NCBI GenBank assembly: GCA_013823855.1
Contig: PNMW01000041.1
Coordinates: 1-64,000, forward strand
Reading direction: 5' to 3'
Source: Lysobacteraceae bacterium
GTDB lineage: Bacteria > Pseudomonadota > Gammaproteobacteria > Nevskiales > Nevskiaceae
Length of the DNA stretch: 64,000 nucleotides
A program made the translations under genes and the position numbers. Shown here one piece after another: positions 8,813 through 16,562 of the stretch. Numbering within the stretch: the stretch's first letter is position 1; each line of letters begins with the position of its first letter. Under the pieces are notes generated by a model, which was not told the origin of the DNA, searched no databases, and worked only from the letters and a program-made list of their open reading frames with translations.

Positions 8813-10174
8813 TCAGGCCAGGCGTTCGAGGCGAATCGGCAGGCGATCCTTGGGGATCGGCAGGCTGGTGAAGTCCTGCGCCATCACGTAGCCATCCGGC
8901 ACGCTGAACCGGAACTGCAGCAGCAGCCGGTGCAGGATGGTCTTCACTTCCATCATTCCGAAATGCAGACCGATGCACTTGTGGGCGCCGCCGCCGAACG
9001 GCGTCCACAGGAACGGGTGGCGGCGATCCTCGGCGCGCGCGCTGCCGAAGCGGTCGGGATCGAAGCGTGATGGCTCGGTCCACCATTCCGGCATGTGGTG
9101 AGTCATCCACGGCGTCACCGCGATCATCGATCCCTTCGGCAGCCGCACGCCGTTGAACGCGCATTCCTCGGTGACTCCGCGCGGCAGGATCGGCACCGGC
9201 GCGGCGATGCGCAGCGTTTCCTTGATCGCGAGGCCGGTGTCCTCAAAGCGCTCGAGATCCGTGTAGGCCAGCGTGCCGGCGCCGATCGCCCGGCATTCCT
9301 CGCGCAGGCGTTCCTGCCAGATCGGCTGCCTGGCGAGCTGGTACAACAGGTTCGACAAGGTGATCGTCGAGGTGTCGTGCGCCGCCATCAGCACGAAGAT
9401 CATGTGATTGACGACGTCGTCGTCCGAGAACAGCTCGCCGTCATCGGTGCGCGCTTCGCAGAGCCGCGAGAACAGATCCGCTCCCGGCTTGGCGCGCTTG
9501 CCCGGCAGCGCCGTGGCGAAGTGCCGCTCCAGCAGCTTCCGGCCCTTCAGCCCGGCGTTCCAGCGGGTGCCGGGCATGGCATGTCGGATCAGGCCGGTGG
9601 CGGCCTGGACGGTGTCGAGGAAGGCGTCGTTGATGGCATCGGCGTCGTTGCCGGGCCGCTGGCCGACGAACACCTCGCTGCCGATGTTCAGGGTCATCGC
9701 CTTCAGGCGCTTGAACAGCAGGCAGTGTCCGGCTTCCCAGGCGCCCAGTTCGGCATCGACGCTCTGCTGCATGCGATCGAAGTAGCCGAGCAGGGCGTCG
9801 TGCGAGAACGCCGCGTTCATGATCCGGCGATGCAGGCGGTGCTCGTCGAAGTCCATCAGCATCAGGCCGCGGTTGAAGAAAGGGCCGATGAAATAGGACC
9901 AGCGCGCGCTTTCGAACAGGTTGCCGCGGTTCTGCAGCACGAACTGGTTGGCGTCCGGGCCGAACATGAAATGGCACTGGGTGCCGAAGGCGTCGATCTT
10001 GGCGACCTCGCCATGCCGCTCGTAGAGCCGGCGCAGGAAGGTGTGGGCGTCGCGGATATAGGCGAGGCTGGAGCCGATCACCGGCCAGCTGCGGTGATGC
10101 GGGGCTTCGCGGACCGGCGGCGGCGGCGCGGCGGGCGGGCGCGTGGCGGTCGATTGCGCGTGCACATCGGTCAT
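8813..10174 (-). CDS. Cytochrome P450
   Basis: A 453-residue heme monooxygenase. Visible P450 landmarks in order are the I-helix oxygen-binding motif AAHDTS, the K-helix ExxR (KETLR), and the heme-binding FGGGAHKCIG with the axial ligand Cys400. There is no membrane anchor, only a Pro/Ala-rich N-terminal lead, so it is probably soluble. It needs an external electron chain; fpr lies downstream. I start at the ATG at 10174 because an AGGAGA ribosome site sits just upstream; another start seven codons earlier lacks this. The substrate is unknown. The sequence looks closer to CYP51/CYP120-like enzymes than to small camphor-type P450s, which is an impression only. Confidence 0.94.
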   Translation of the reverse strand: MTDVHAQSTATRPPAAPPPPVREAPHHRSWPVIGSSLAYIRDAHTFLRRLYERHGEVAKIDAFGTQCHFMFGPDANQFVLQNRGNLFESARWSYFIGPFFNRGLMLMDFDEHRLHRRIMNAAFSHDALLGYFDRMQQSVDAELGAWEAGHCLLFKRLKAMTLNIGSEVFVGQRPGNDADAINDAFLDTVQAATGLIRHAMPGTRWNAGLKGRKLLERHFATALPGKRAKPGADLFSRLCEARTDDGELFSDDDVVNHMIFVLMAAHDTSTITLSNLLYQLARQPIWQERLREECRAIGAGTLAYTDLERFEDTGLAIKETLRIAAPVPILPRGVTEECAFNGVRLPKGSMIAVTPWMTHHMPEWWTEPSRFDPDRFGSARAEDRRHPFLWTPFGGGAHKCIGLHFGMMEVKTILHRLLLQFRFSVPDGYVMAQDFTSLPIPKDRLPIRLERLA

Positions 10175-10284
10175 GGCGTCGGTCTCCTGTCGCACTGCGT
10201 CTTGTCGTTATGGCGCTCGCATCCGCCGACGGCGGCGGAATTGAACAAACGGAAGATTGGCACAGAAGGCAAACCGGCGGGCAC

Positions 10285-10310
10285 AAAAAAACGCCGCATC
10301 GGCGGCGTTT
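10285..10310 (-). terminator. Rho-independent terminator of tRNA-Glu
   Basis: Read on the minus strand this is a perfect 8-bp stem (AACGCCGC with GCGGCGTT, 10290-10309) with a 4-base loop, followed by a run of seven T. It lies 28 bases after the 3' end of tRNA-Glu and before the P450 gene, so it ends the tRNA transcript. Confidence 0.85.
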
Positions 10311-10338
10311 CCCGACTGCTGCGCGACCTTGTGAAAGG

Positions 10339-10414
10339 TGGCGCTCCTACCCGGATTCGAACCGGGGTTAAAGCCGTGAGAGGGCTCCGTCCTAGGCCTC
10401 TAGACGATAGGAGC
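10339..10414 (-). tRNA. tRNA-Glu (anticodon CTC)
   Basis: The minus strand folds as a 76-nt cloverleaf with a perfect 7-bp acceptor stem (GCTCCTA with TAGGAGC), D-loop sequence GTCTAGAGGCCTAGGAC like other bacterial tRNA-Glu, anticodon loop CTCTCAC giving CTC, T-arm GGTTCGAATCC and an encoded CCA end. It is a single-gene unit with its own promoter and terminator. Confidence 0.96.
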
Positions 10415-10432
10415 GTGGTCAGCGCGGGGCGG

Positions 10433-10460
10433 ATTATAGGGCAATGCCGGGGCTTGTCCA
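10433..10460 (-). promoter_or_regulatory. Sigma-70 promoter of tRNA-Glu
   Basis: On the minus strand TGGACA, a 16-base spacer and a perfect TATAAT lie just upstream of tRNA-Glu. The predicted start is about 12 bases before the mature tRNA 5' end, and the region after the -10 is very GC-rich, as in stringently controlled stable-RNA promoters. Confidence 0.8.
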
Positions 10461-10542
10461 CGATTCCTGGTCGAACAGGTGTCGGCACGCGACTGCGGAA
10501 GCCTGCCGTCCTCGCGTAAACTTCGTCGACCCGCCCGCCGCG

Positions 10543-11943
10543 ATGTCCACGCGGTGTCGAGCACGGGACCTCCGTCACCCGATTCGAATCATTCTTCCGA
10601 GACCCGCCATCAGCGAGCCGAACCGCATTCCGCGCGAGCAACACCCGATCTCGCGCGCCAATATTTCCCCGGGCGCCCTGAAGGTGCTCTACGGTCTGAA
10701 GGACGCCGGCTACGAGGCCTATCTGGTCGGCGGCGGCGTCCGCGACCTGCTCGCCGGCATCGAGCCCAAGGATTTCGACATCGCCACCAGCGCGCACCCG
10801 GAACAGATCCGCAAGGTGTTCCGCAACTGCCGCCTGATCGGCCGTCGCTTCATGATCGCCCACGTCCGCGCCGGCGAGGAAATCCTCGAAGTCACGACCT
10901 TCCGCGGCCCGGTCACCGACAGCCACGAGCGCGACGAGACCGGGCGCATCCTGTCCGACAACGTCTACGGCACGCTCGTGGAAGACGCGTTCCGCCGCGA
11001 TTTCACGATCAACGCGCTGTACTACGACATCCGCGACTTCTCGATCGCCGATTTCGCCGGCGGCGTCGATGATCTCAACGCGCGCCGCTTGCGCCTGATC
11101 GGCGACCCCGAGCTGCGTTACCGCGAAGATCCGGTGCGCATGCTTCGCGCGATCCGCATCGCCAACAAGCTCGGCTTCGACATCGATCCGGAAACCGCCG
11201 AGCCGATCGGCCGGCTGGCGTCGCTGCTGAGGGAAATCCCGCCGGCGCGCCTGTTCGACGAGATCCTCAAGCTGCTGCTGAACAAGGATGCTCTGGCCAA
11301 CTTCGAAGGCCTGCGCCGTTACGGCCTGTTCGCCGAACTGTTCCCGCAGACCGAGCGGGCGATCAACGCCGCCAAGCGCGATCTGGCGCTGCTGCGCATC
11401 GCGCTCGCCTCGACCGCCGACCGCGTCAAGCGCGACCTGCCGGTGACCCCGGCCTTCCTGTACGGCGCGCTGCTCTGGCCGCCGTATGCCGACCGCGCCT
11501 ATGAACTGGAATATGAGCGCGGCCACGACCCGGTCACCGCCCAGAATCAGGCGGCCGACGAAATCCTCGCGAGGCAGCAGGCGCGCATCGCCATCCCGAA
11601 GCGCTTCTCCCTGCCGATGCGCGAGATCTGGAGCGTGCAGCCGCGCTTCGAGGATCTGCGGCCCGGCCGCGCCCGCCGTCTGCTGACCCATCCGCGCTTC
11701 CGCGCCGCCTACGACTTCCTGCTGCTGCGGGCCCAGGCCGGGGAGCCCGGCTGCCTGTCCCTCGCCGAATGGTGGACCGAAGCCCAGACGACGCTCGGCA
11801 ACGGCGAAGCACCGCCGCCGCCGCAGGACCTGCTCGATCTCGGCGGCCACGACGACGGTGGCGAAGGCGACGATGGTGGCGATGGTGGCGGCGCTCCGAA
11901 GAAGCGCCGGCGCCGCGGCGGACGCAATCGTCGCAAGGCCTGA
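10543..11943 (+). CDS. pcnB: Poly(A) polymerase I
   Basis: PcnB adds poly(A) tails to RNAs to promote decay. The nucleotidyltransferase head is clear (LVGGGVRDLLAG, then PKDFDIAT with the two metal-binding aspartates), with the RNCRLIGRRF motif and an internal EDAFRRDFTINALYYD stretch of class II polymerases/CCA-adding enzymes. The conserved IPREQHPISR entry separates it from CCA enzymes. The C-terminus is a very basic tail (KKRRRRGGRNRRK) after an acidic/Gly stretch, probably RNA-binding. The start is uncertain: 10543 is the last ATG before the conserved region. folK follows 6 bases later. Confidence 0.93.
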   Translation: MSTRCRARDLRHPIRIILPRPAISEPNRIPREQHPISRANISPGALKVLYGLKDAGYEAYLVGGGVRDLLAGIEPKDFDIATSAHPEQIRKVFRNCRLIGRRFMIAHVRAGEEILEVTTFRGPVTDSHERDETGRILSDNVYGTLVEDAFRRDFTINALYYDIRDFSIADFAGGVDDLNARRLRLIGDPELRYREDPVRMLRAIRIANKLGFDIDPETAEPIGRLASLLREIPPARLFDEILKLLLNKDALANFEGLRRYGLFAELFPQTERAINAAKRDLALLRIALASTADRVKRDLPVTPAFLYGALLWPPYADRAYELEYERGHDPVTAQNQAADEILARQQARIAIPKRFSLPMREIWSVQPRFEDLRPGRARRLLTHPRFRAAYDFLLLRAQAGEPGCLSLAEWWTEAQTTLGNGEAPPPPQDLLDLGGHDDGGEGDDGGDGGGAPKKRRRRGGRNRRKA

Positions 11944-11949
11944 GCGCCG

Positions 11950-12438
11950 GTGCGCAGGGCCTGGCTGGGCCTCGGAGCCAATCTCGGTGATCCGGCGGCC
12001 CAGGTCGAACGGGCGCTGCGGCAGATCGCGGCACTGCCCGATACCCGGCTGATCGTCCGGTCGTCGCTGTACCGCAGCGATCCGGTCGGCCCGCCCGGGC
12101 AGCCCGATTACTGCAATGCCGTCTGCGAGATCGAAACCGCTCTGGCGCCGGAGGCGCTGCTCGACGCCGTGCTGGCGATCGAGGTCGACAATGGCCGCAC
12201 CCGCGACGGTAGCCGCTGGACCGCGAGGCTGCTCGACATCGACCTGCTGCATGTCGAAGGCGTCGCCTGCGACACGCCGCGCCTGAGCCTGCCGCATCCG
12301 CAGTTGCCGCTGCGCAACTGGGTGCTGGTGCCGCTGGCCGAGATTGCGCCGACGCTGGCGATTCCCGGGCAAGGTGCGGTCACCGCGCTGGCCGCGCGGC
12401 TCGGCCGCGGCGGCCTGTCGCGCTGGCCGCCGGCCTGA
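11950..12438 (+). CDS. folK: 2-amino-4-hydroxy-6-hydroxymethyldihydropteridine pyrophosphokinase
   Basis: HPPK transfers pyrophosphate from ATP to hydroxymethyl-dihydropterin in folate synthesis. The 162-residue protein starts with GTG and shows the family's GLGANLGDP start, the magnesium-binding DIDLL (Asp96, Asp98) and LPHPQLPLRNWVLVPLAEIAP. It follows pcnB by 6 bases and precedes panB, the common gammaproteobacterial pcnB-folK-panB order, so both folate and pantothenate cofactor genes share this locus. Confidence 0.96.
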   Translation: MRRAWLGLGANLGDPAAQVERALRQIAALPDTRLIVRSSLYRSDPVGPPGQPDYCNAVCEIETALAPEALLDAVLAIEVDNGRTRDGSRWTARLLDIDLLHVEGVACDTPRLSLPHPQLPLRNWVLVPLAEIAPTLAIPGQGAVTALAARLGRGGLSRWPPA

Positions 12439-12609
12439 AGGCGGCAGTCGCAGCGCCGCCGCTGATGATGCGCGCAGCGCCGAATCGCCGCCGTCGCCGG
12501 CCCGTTGGTAACGGGTTACGGATCGAACGCGGCCGCGGATCGGCCGTTCGATGTCGAGGCTCCGGTAATCTAGCGGCCTGAACCCCTTGTTCCGACGCCG
12601 CCTCCAAGA

Positions 12610-13440
12610 ATGACTGCCCCCGCTGCCGCCCCCAGCACGCCTGTCCACGTGTCCGAGCTGCGCCGCATGCGCGAGGCCGGCGAGCGGATCGCCGCGCTGA
12701 CTTGCTACGACGCCAGCTTCGCGCTGATCGAGGATCGTGCCGGGGTCGACGTGATCCTGATCGGCGATTCGCTGGGCATGGTGATCCAGGGCCAGAACTC
12801 GACGACGGCGGTGACGGTGGCCGATATCGCCTACCACTCCCGTTGCGTCGCGCCGCATCTGAAGCGGGCGTTCCTGGTCGCCGATCTGCCGTTCCTGAGC
12901 TTCGCCACGCGCGAGCGCGCACTCGACGCCTCGCAGCGGCTGATGCAGGAGGGCGGGGCGAAGATGGTCAAGCTCGAAGGCGGACGCGAGCAGGCCGACA
13001 TCGTCGAATACCTGTCGGTGCGCGGCGTGCCGGTCTGCGCCCATCTCGGCCTGCAGCCGCAGCTGATCCACAAGCTCGGCGCGTTCAAGGTGCAGGGCCG
13101 CGAGGAAGTGGCGGCCGAGGCAATGCTCAAGGACGCCAGGATTCTGGAGGAGGCGGGTGCCGACATGCTGCTGGTCGAGTGCGTGCCGTCGAGCCTCGGC
13201 AAGCGGATCACCGATGCCGCGCAGGTGCCGGTGATCGGCATCGGTGCCGGCCCGGATGTGTCGGGCCAGATCCTGGTGCTGCACGACATCCTGAATGTTT
13301 CGCCGATGGTCACCATCGGCCGCAAGCCGCGTTTCGTGCAGAACTTCATGCTCGGCGCGCCGGACATCGAGTCGGCGATCCGCGCCTATGTGCTGGCGGT
13401 CAAGAGCGGCGCCTATCCGGCTCCGACGCACTGCTTCTGA
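12610..13440 (+). CDS. panB: 3-methyl-2-oxobutanoate hydroxymethyltransferase
   Basis: PanB makes ketopantoate from alpha-ketoisovalerate and methylene-tetrahydrofolate, the first step of pantothenate synthesis. The 276-residue TIM-barrel protein shows ALTCYDASFA, the metal-binding GDSLGMVIQG (52-61), VKLEGG, the VCAHLGLQPQ motif and the C-terminal NFMLGAPDIESAI. It is preceded by 171 bases without a gene. panC is usually next, but here a membrane protein gene stands between them. Methylene-THF use links it functionally to folK. Confidence 0.97.
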   Translation: MTAPAAAPSTPVHVSELRRMREAGERIAALTCYDASFALIEDRAGVDVILIGDSLGMVIQGQNSTTAVTVADIAYHSRCVAPHLKRAFLVADLPFLSFATRERALDASQRLMQEGGAKMVKLEGGREQADIVEYLSVRGVPVCAHLGLQPQLIHKLGAFKVQGREEVAAEAMLKDARILEEAGADMLLVECVPSSLGKRITDAAQVPVIGIGAGPDVSGQILVLHDILNVSPMVTIGRKPRFVQNFMLGAPDIESAIRAYVLAVKSGAYPAPTHCF

Positions 13441-13457
13441 GCGCTGTGCCGCCCGCG

Positions 13458-14984
13458 ATGCCGGAGGCCTGGCCGCAACGACCGTTGCGGCTGGTGCTGC
13501 TGCTGTCCCTGGCGCTGGTGGTGCTGCGGCTCGGCTGGATGTCCGACGACGCCTTCATCAGCTTTCGCACCGTCTGGAACCTGGTCAACGGCTATGGCCT
13601 GACCTGGAATACCGACGAACGGGTGCAGGCGTTCACCCATCCGCTGTGGCTGTTCCTGATCGCTGCGGCCCATGCCCTGAGCGGCGAGATGTACCTGACC
13701 GCGATGGCGGTGTCGGTGGCCTGCTCGCTGCTGGCGGTCCACGTCGTGCTGCGTCGGCTCTGCTACGGCAACACTGCGGCGCTGGCGTTCGTGGTGCTGC
13801 TGCTGTGCTCGCAGGCGGTGCTCGATTTCACCACCTCGGGGCTCGAGAACCCGCTGTCGTTTCTGCTGGTGGCACTGTTCTGCGCACAGTGGCTGAACCA
13901 TCCGGCGGGGTACCGACCGCTGTTCGGGCTGATGCTGACCGGCTGCCTGCTGGCGCTGAACCGCCTCGATCTGGCGGTGCTGGTGGCGCCGGCGCTGGCG
14001 ATCGAGCTGTGGCAGCAGCGGTCGCGGCGGGCGCTCGGCATCACCGTCATCGCAATGACGCCGCTGGTGGCCTGGGAGCTGTTCTCGCTGCTGTTCTACG
14101 GCTTTCCGTTTCCGAACACCTACTACGCCAAGCTCAACACCGGCATCCCGAAAGCCGAGTACGTCGCCCAGGGCTTGGTCTACCTGCTCGATGTCGCGAT
14201 CCGCGACCCCGGTACGCTGCTGATCCTGGCACTGGCGCTGCTGGCGCCGTTCGCCTACGGCGGCAGCCGCGCCCGGGTGCCGCTGGTGCTCGGCCTGCTC
14301 GCCTATCTGGCCTATGTGGTCAACGCCGGCGGCGATTTCATGCAAGGGCGCTTCGTCAGCGTGCCGGCGTTCCTGGCGGCGATCCTGCTGAGCACCGACA
14401 GCGACCCGCTGCGGCGGACCGACGAAGGCCGGATCTGGCTGGTGCTGTCGGCCGTCGTGCTGATCGCGGCGACCCGGCTGATTCCGCTGGAGGCCAGCGA
14501 TCCGCCGATCCGCGCCAACGGCATCGCCGACGAGCGCCACTACTACTTCGCCCAGACCGGCCTGCTCTACCACCAGCGCTACCGGAAGGTCCCGTTCAAT
14601 CACCCCTGGGGCATGACCGGCGCCCGGATGCGCGGCACGCCGAGCCAGCCGGTGGAGGTGTTCAACGCCATCGGCTTCGCCGGCTTCGCCGCCGGCCCGG
14701 ACGTCCACATCGTCGATCAGCACGCGCTGTCCGATGCCTTCCTGGCGCGCCTGCCGAGCACCCGTCCGTGGCGGATCGGCCATTTCCTGCGCGAGTTGCC
14801 GCCGGGCTATCTGGCGTCGCTGGCCGACGGTCGCAACCGGCTCGTCGATCCGGCGCAGCGAGCCCTTTTCGACGATCTGCAGAAGGTCATCCGCGGCCCG
14901 CTGCTGGCACCCGGACGGCTCGACGCGATTTGGCGTCTCAACACCCGGCGCGCGGCTTCGTCAGAATCCGCCGCCGCCCGCTGA
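13458..14984 (+). CDS. Polytopic membrane protein, GT-C glycosyltransferase-like
   Basis: A 508-residue protein with about ten hydrophobic segments in the first 380 residues and a soluble C-terminal part. The early loop has SDDAFISFR, NGYGLTWN and QAFTHPLWL, an acidic-pair loop after the first membrane helix like that of GT-C lipid-linked-sugar transferases such as mycobacterial arabinofuranosyltransferases. Function is therefore suggested, not shown; donor and acceptor are unknown. An in-frame GTG at 13446 is an alternative start. It lies between panB and panC with short gaps (17 and 25 bases), so it is probably co-transcribed with them although unrelated to pantothenate. Confidence 0.8.
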   Translation: MPEAWPQRPLRLVLLLSLALVVLRLGWMSDDAFISFRTVWNLVNGYGLTWNTDERVQAFTHPLWLFLIAAAHALSGEMYLTAMAVSVACSLLAVHVVLRRLCYGNTAALAFVVLLLCSQAVLDFTTSGLENPLSFLLVALFCAQWLNHPAGYRPLFGLMLTGCLLALNRLDLAVLVAPALAIELWQQRSRRALGITVIAMTPLVAWELFSLLFYGFPFPNTYYAKLNTGIPKAEYVAQGLVYLLDVAIRDPGTLLILALALLAPFAYGGSRARVPLVLGLLAYLAYVVNAGGDFMQGRFVSVPAFLAAILLSTDSDPLRRTDEGRIWLVLSAVVLIAATRLIPLEASDPPIRANGIADERHYYFAQTGLLYHQRYRKVPFNHPWGMTGARMRGTPSQPVEVFNAIGFAGFAAGPDVHIVDQHALSDAFLARLPSTRPWRIGHFLRELPPGYLASLADGRNRLVDPAQRALFDDLQKVIRGPLLAPGRLDAIWRLNTRRAASSESAAAR

Positions 14985-15009
14985 CCTTCCGACCGCTCCG
15001 CTCTTCATC

Positions 15010-15858
15010 ATGAACACCCTGCATCTCGCCTCCGAACTGCGCGCGACGGTCGATCGCTGGCGTGCCGCCGGCGACACCATTGCCCTGGTGCCGACCATGG
15101 GCAACCTGCACGATGGCCATCTGGCGCTGGTGGCGAAGGCGCGCGAACTGGCGACACGGGTGGTGGTGACCATCTTCGTCAACCCGCTGCAGTTCGGTCC
15201 GAACGAGGACTTCGGCCGCTACCCGCGCACGCTGGCCGATGACCTCGCCAAGCTCGCCGAGGCCGGTGTCGATCTGGTCTGGACGCCGCCGGTCGACGAG
15301 GTCTACGTCAACGGCTTTCCACCGGCGACGACGATCACCGTGTCGCCGATCGCCGATCAGCTCGAAGGCGCGTTCCGGCCCGGTTTCTTCACCGGTGTCG
15401 CCACCGTGGTCGCGATCCTGTTCGCTTCGGTGCGGCCCGATGTCGCGGTGTTCGGCGAGAAGGACTGGCAGCAGCTGCAGATCGTCAGGCGGATGGTGGA
15501 AGACCTGCGCGTCGGCATCCAGATCGTCGGCTATCCGACCGAGCGGGCGGCCGACGGGCTGGCGCTTTCGTCGCGCAACCAGTACTTGAGCGAGGCTGAT
15601 CGCCGCCTTGCGCCGAAGGTCCACGCCGCGCTTCAGGCGGTGGCCGCTGGTCTGACAGCCGGCCGTCGCGATTTCGCGGTGCTGTGCGCGGAGCAGTCGG
15701 CACTGCTCGCGGCTGCCGGCTTCAAGCCGCAGTACCTCGAAGTGCGTGCCCCTTCGCTGGCGCAACCGGCGGCCGGGGATCGCGATTTCGTCGTGCTGGT
15801 GGCAGCGGTGCTCGGCAGCACGCGGCTGATCGACAATCTGGCTGTTCGTCCTGTCTGA
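15010..15858 (+). CDS. panC: Pantothenate synthetase
   Basis: PanC condenses pantoate and beta-alanine using ATP. Class-I-synthetase-like signatures are visible: MGNLHDGHL, FVNPLQFGPNEDFGRYPR, VFGEKDWQQLQIV and LSSRNQYLS. The 282-residue length fits the family. The ATG at 15010 begins MNTLHLASELRATV; the frame is open further upstream inside the membrane-protein gene but does not look like PanC. panD, which makes the beta-alanine substrate, lies 244 bases downstream behind its own promoter and leader. Confidence 0.97.
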   Translation: MNTLHLASELRATVDRWRAAGDTIALVPTMGNLHDGHLALVAKARELATRVVVTIFVNPLQFGPNEDFGRYPRTLADDLAKLAEAGVDLVWTPPVDEVYVNGFPPATTITVSPIADQLEGAFRPGFFTGVATVVAILFASVRPDVAVFGEKDWQQLQIVRRMVEDLRVGIQIVGYPTERAADGLALSSRNQYLSEADRRLAPKVHAALQAVAAGLTAGRRDFAVLCAEQSALLAAAGFKPQYLEVRAPSLAQPAAGDRDFVVLVAAVLGSTRLIDNLAVRPV

Positions 15859-15932
15859 CGGTGGGGCAGGTCGCGGCGGTGGCCGCGGGTAATCCCGTTT
15901 GTCGGATGAGCTTGAGCCGAACGAAAGGTTTG

Positions 15933-15961
15933 TTGGCGCAGCGCGGCTATATCGTTACAAT
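15933..15961 (+). promoter_or_regulatory. Probable sigma-70 promoter of panD
   Basis: TTGGCG and TACAAT are separated by 17 bases in the panC-panD gap. Transcription would start near 15968, leaving a leader of about 135 nt that contains two tandem hairpins before panD. The -10 is good and the -35 moderate. Confidence 0.6.
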
Positions 15962-15997
15962 TTCGCGACTTGCTGCAGTGAACAATCCTGCCGCAAC

Positions 15998-16071
15998 GGG
16001 CGTATGTCTTTGTGGGCCGCCCTCGGTCGTTGAACATCTTGATTCCGGGTGCATGTCTTTTTGGGCCACCC
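15998..16071 (+). promoter_or_regulatory. Tandem hairpin leader upstream of panD
   Basis: Two copies of one element lie 49 bases apart between the predicted promoter and panD. Copy A (15998-16022) is a 5-bp stem GGGCG/CGCCC around the 15-base loop TATGTCTTTGTGGGC. Copy B (16047-16071) is GGGTG/CACCC around CATGTCTTTTTGGGC. The loops match at 13 of 15 positions, and the one stem difference is compensatory (C-G becomes T-A), which favours a conserved RNA hairpin over chance. It does not match any pantothenate-gene RNA element I recall. Alternatively the copies are protein-binding sites or tiny ORFs, since each loop contains ATG TCT TTN TGG GCC. Confidence 0.6.
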
Positions 16072-16102
16072 GCGCGTCAGCCAACCATCCAGGAAGAAGC
16101 TC

Positions 16103-16483
16103 ATGCAACTGACGATGCTCAAGTGCAAATTGCACCGTGCGCGTGTGACCCACGCTGAACTCGACTACGAAGGCTCCTGTGCGATCGACGGCCGTCTGCT
16201 CGATCTCGCCGGCATCCACGAGTACGAGCAGATCCAGATCTACAACGTCGGCAATGGCGAACGCTTCACCACTTATGCCATCCGTGCCGAGAACGGCAGC
16301 GGCGTCATCTCGGTCAACGGCGCCGCGGCCCACAAGGCCCGGGTCGGCGATCGCGTGATCATCTGCGCCTATGCCGAAGTCGAGGCCAATGTCGCCAAGA
16401 TGCACAAGCCGAAGCTGGTGTACTGCGACGAAGCCAACCGCGTCACCCGCACCGCCAACACGATCCCGGTGCAGGCAGCCTGA
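16103..16483 (+). CDS. panD: Aspartate 1-decarboxylase (pyruvoyl proenzyme)
   Basis: PanD decarboxylates aspartate to beta-alanine for pantothenate. The 126-residue length equals the E. coli enzyme. The self-cleavage site Gly24-Ser25 (YEGSCAID) is present, the serine becoming the pyruvoyl group, together with [13 protein letters not shown] and the [15 protein letters not shown] motif. The ATG at 16103 is preceded by AGGAAG at 16091-16096; the frame remains open upstream without similarity. It is separated from panC by a promoter and a two-hairpin leader, suggesting that beta-alanine supply is controlled separately. Confidence 0.97.
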   Translation: MQLTMLKCKLHRARVTHAELDYEGSCAIDGRLLDLAGIHEYEQIQIYNVGNGERFTTYAIRAENGSGVISVNGAAAHKARVGDRVIICAYAEVEANVAKMHKPKLVYCDEANRVTRTANTIPVQAA

Positions 16484-16506
16484 CCGGCACGAGTGCGGCG
16501 TCACGG

Positions 16507-16542
16507 AGGGACTCCGGCTTGAGTAAGCTTGAGTCCCTTTTT
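16507..16542 (+). terminator. Rho-independent terminator after panD
   Basis: AGGGACTC (16507-16514) pairs with GAGTCCCT (16531-16538), with a second short stem GCTT/AAGC inside, followed by TTTTT. It lies just after panD and 20 bases before pgi, so the pan transcript ends here. Confidence 0.85.
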
Positions 16543-16562
16543 ATCGGCCCCCGCTCTGCCCG

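Noticed and set aside
10171-13431. A very long open frame on the minus strand across tRNA-Glu, pcnB, folK and panB
   Set aside because: High GC makes stop codons rare in antisense frames; the opposite strand holds recognised genes and the antisense protein has only Arg/Ala/Gly-rich shadow sequence.
16004-16033. Nine-codon ORF in the first panD leader hairpin as a leader peptide
   Set aside because: No ribosome site is apparent and the covarying stem explains the conservation better; kept only as an alternative.
15998-16071. The panD leader hairpins as the known Firmicutes pan motif
   Set aside because: That motif has conserved bulged adenines in a stem; these are small hairpins with a different conserved loop.
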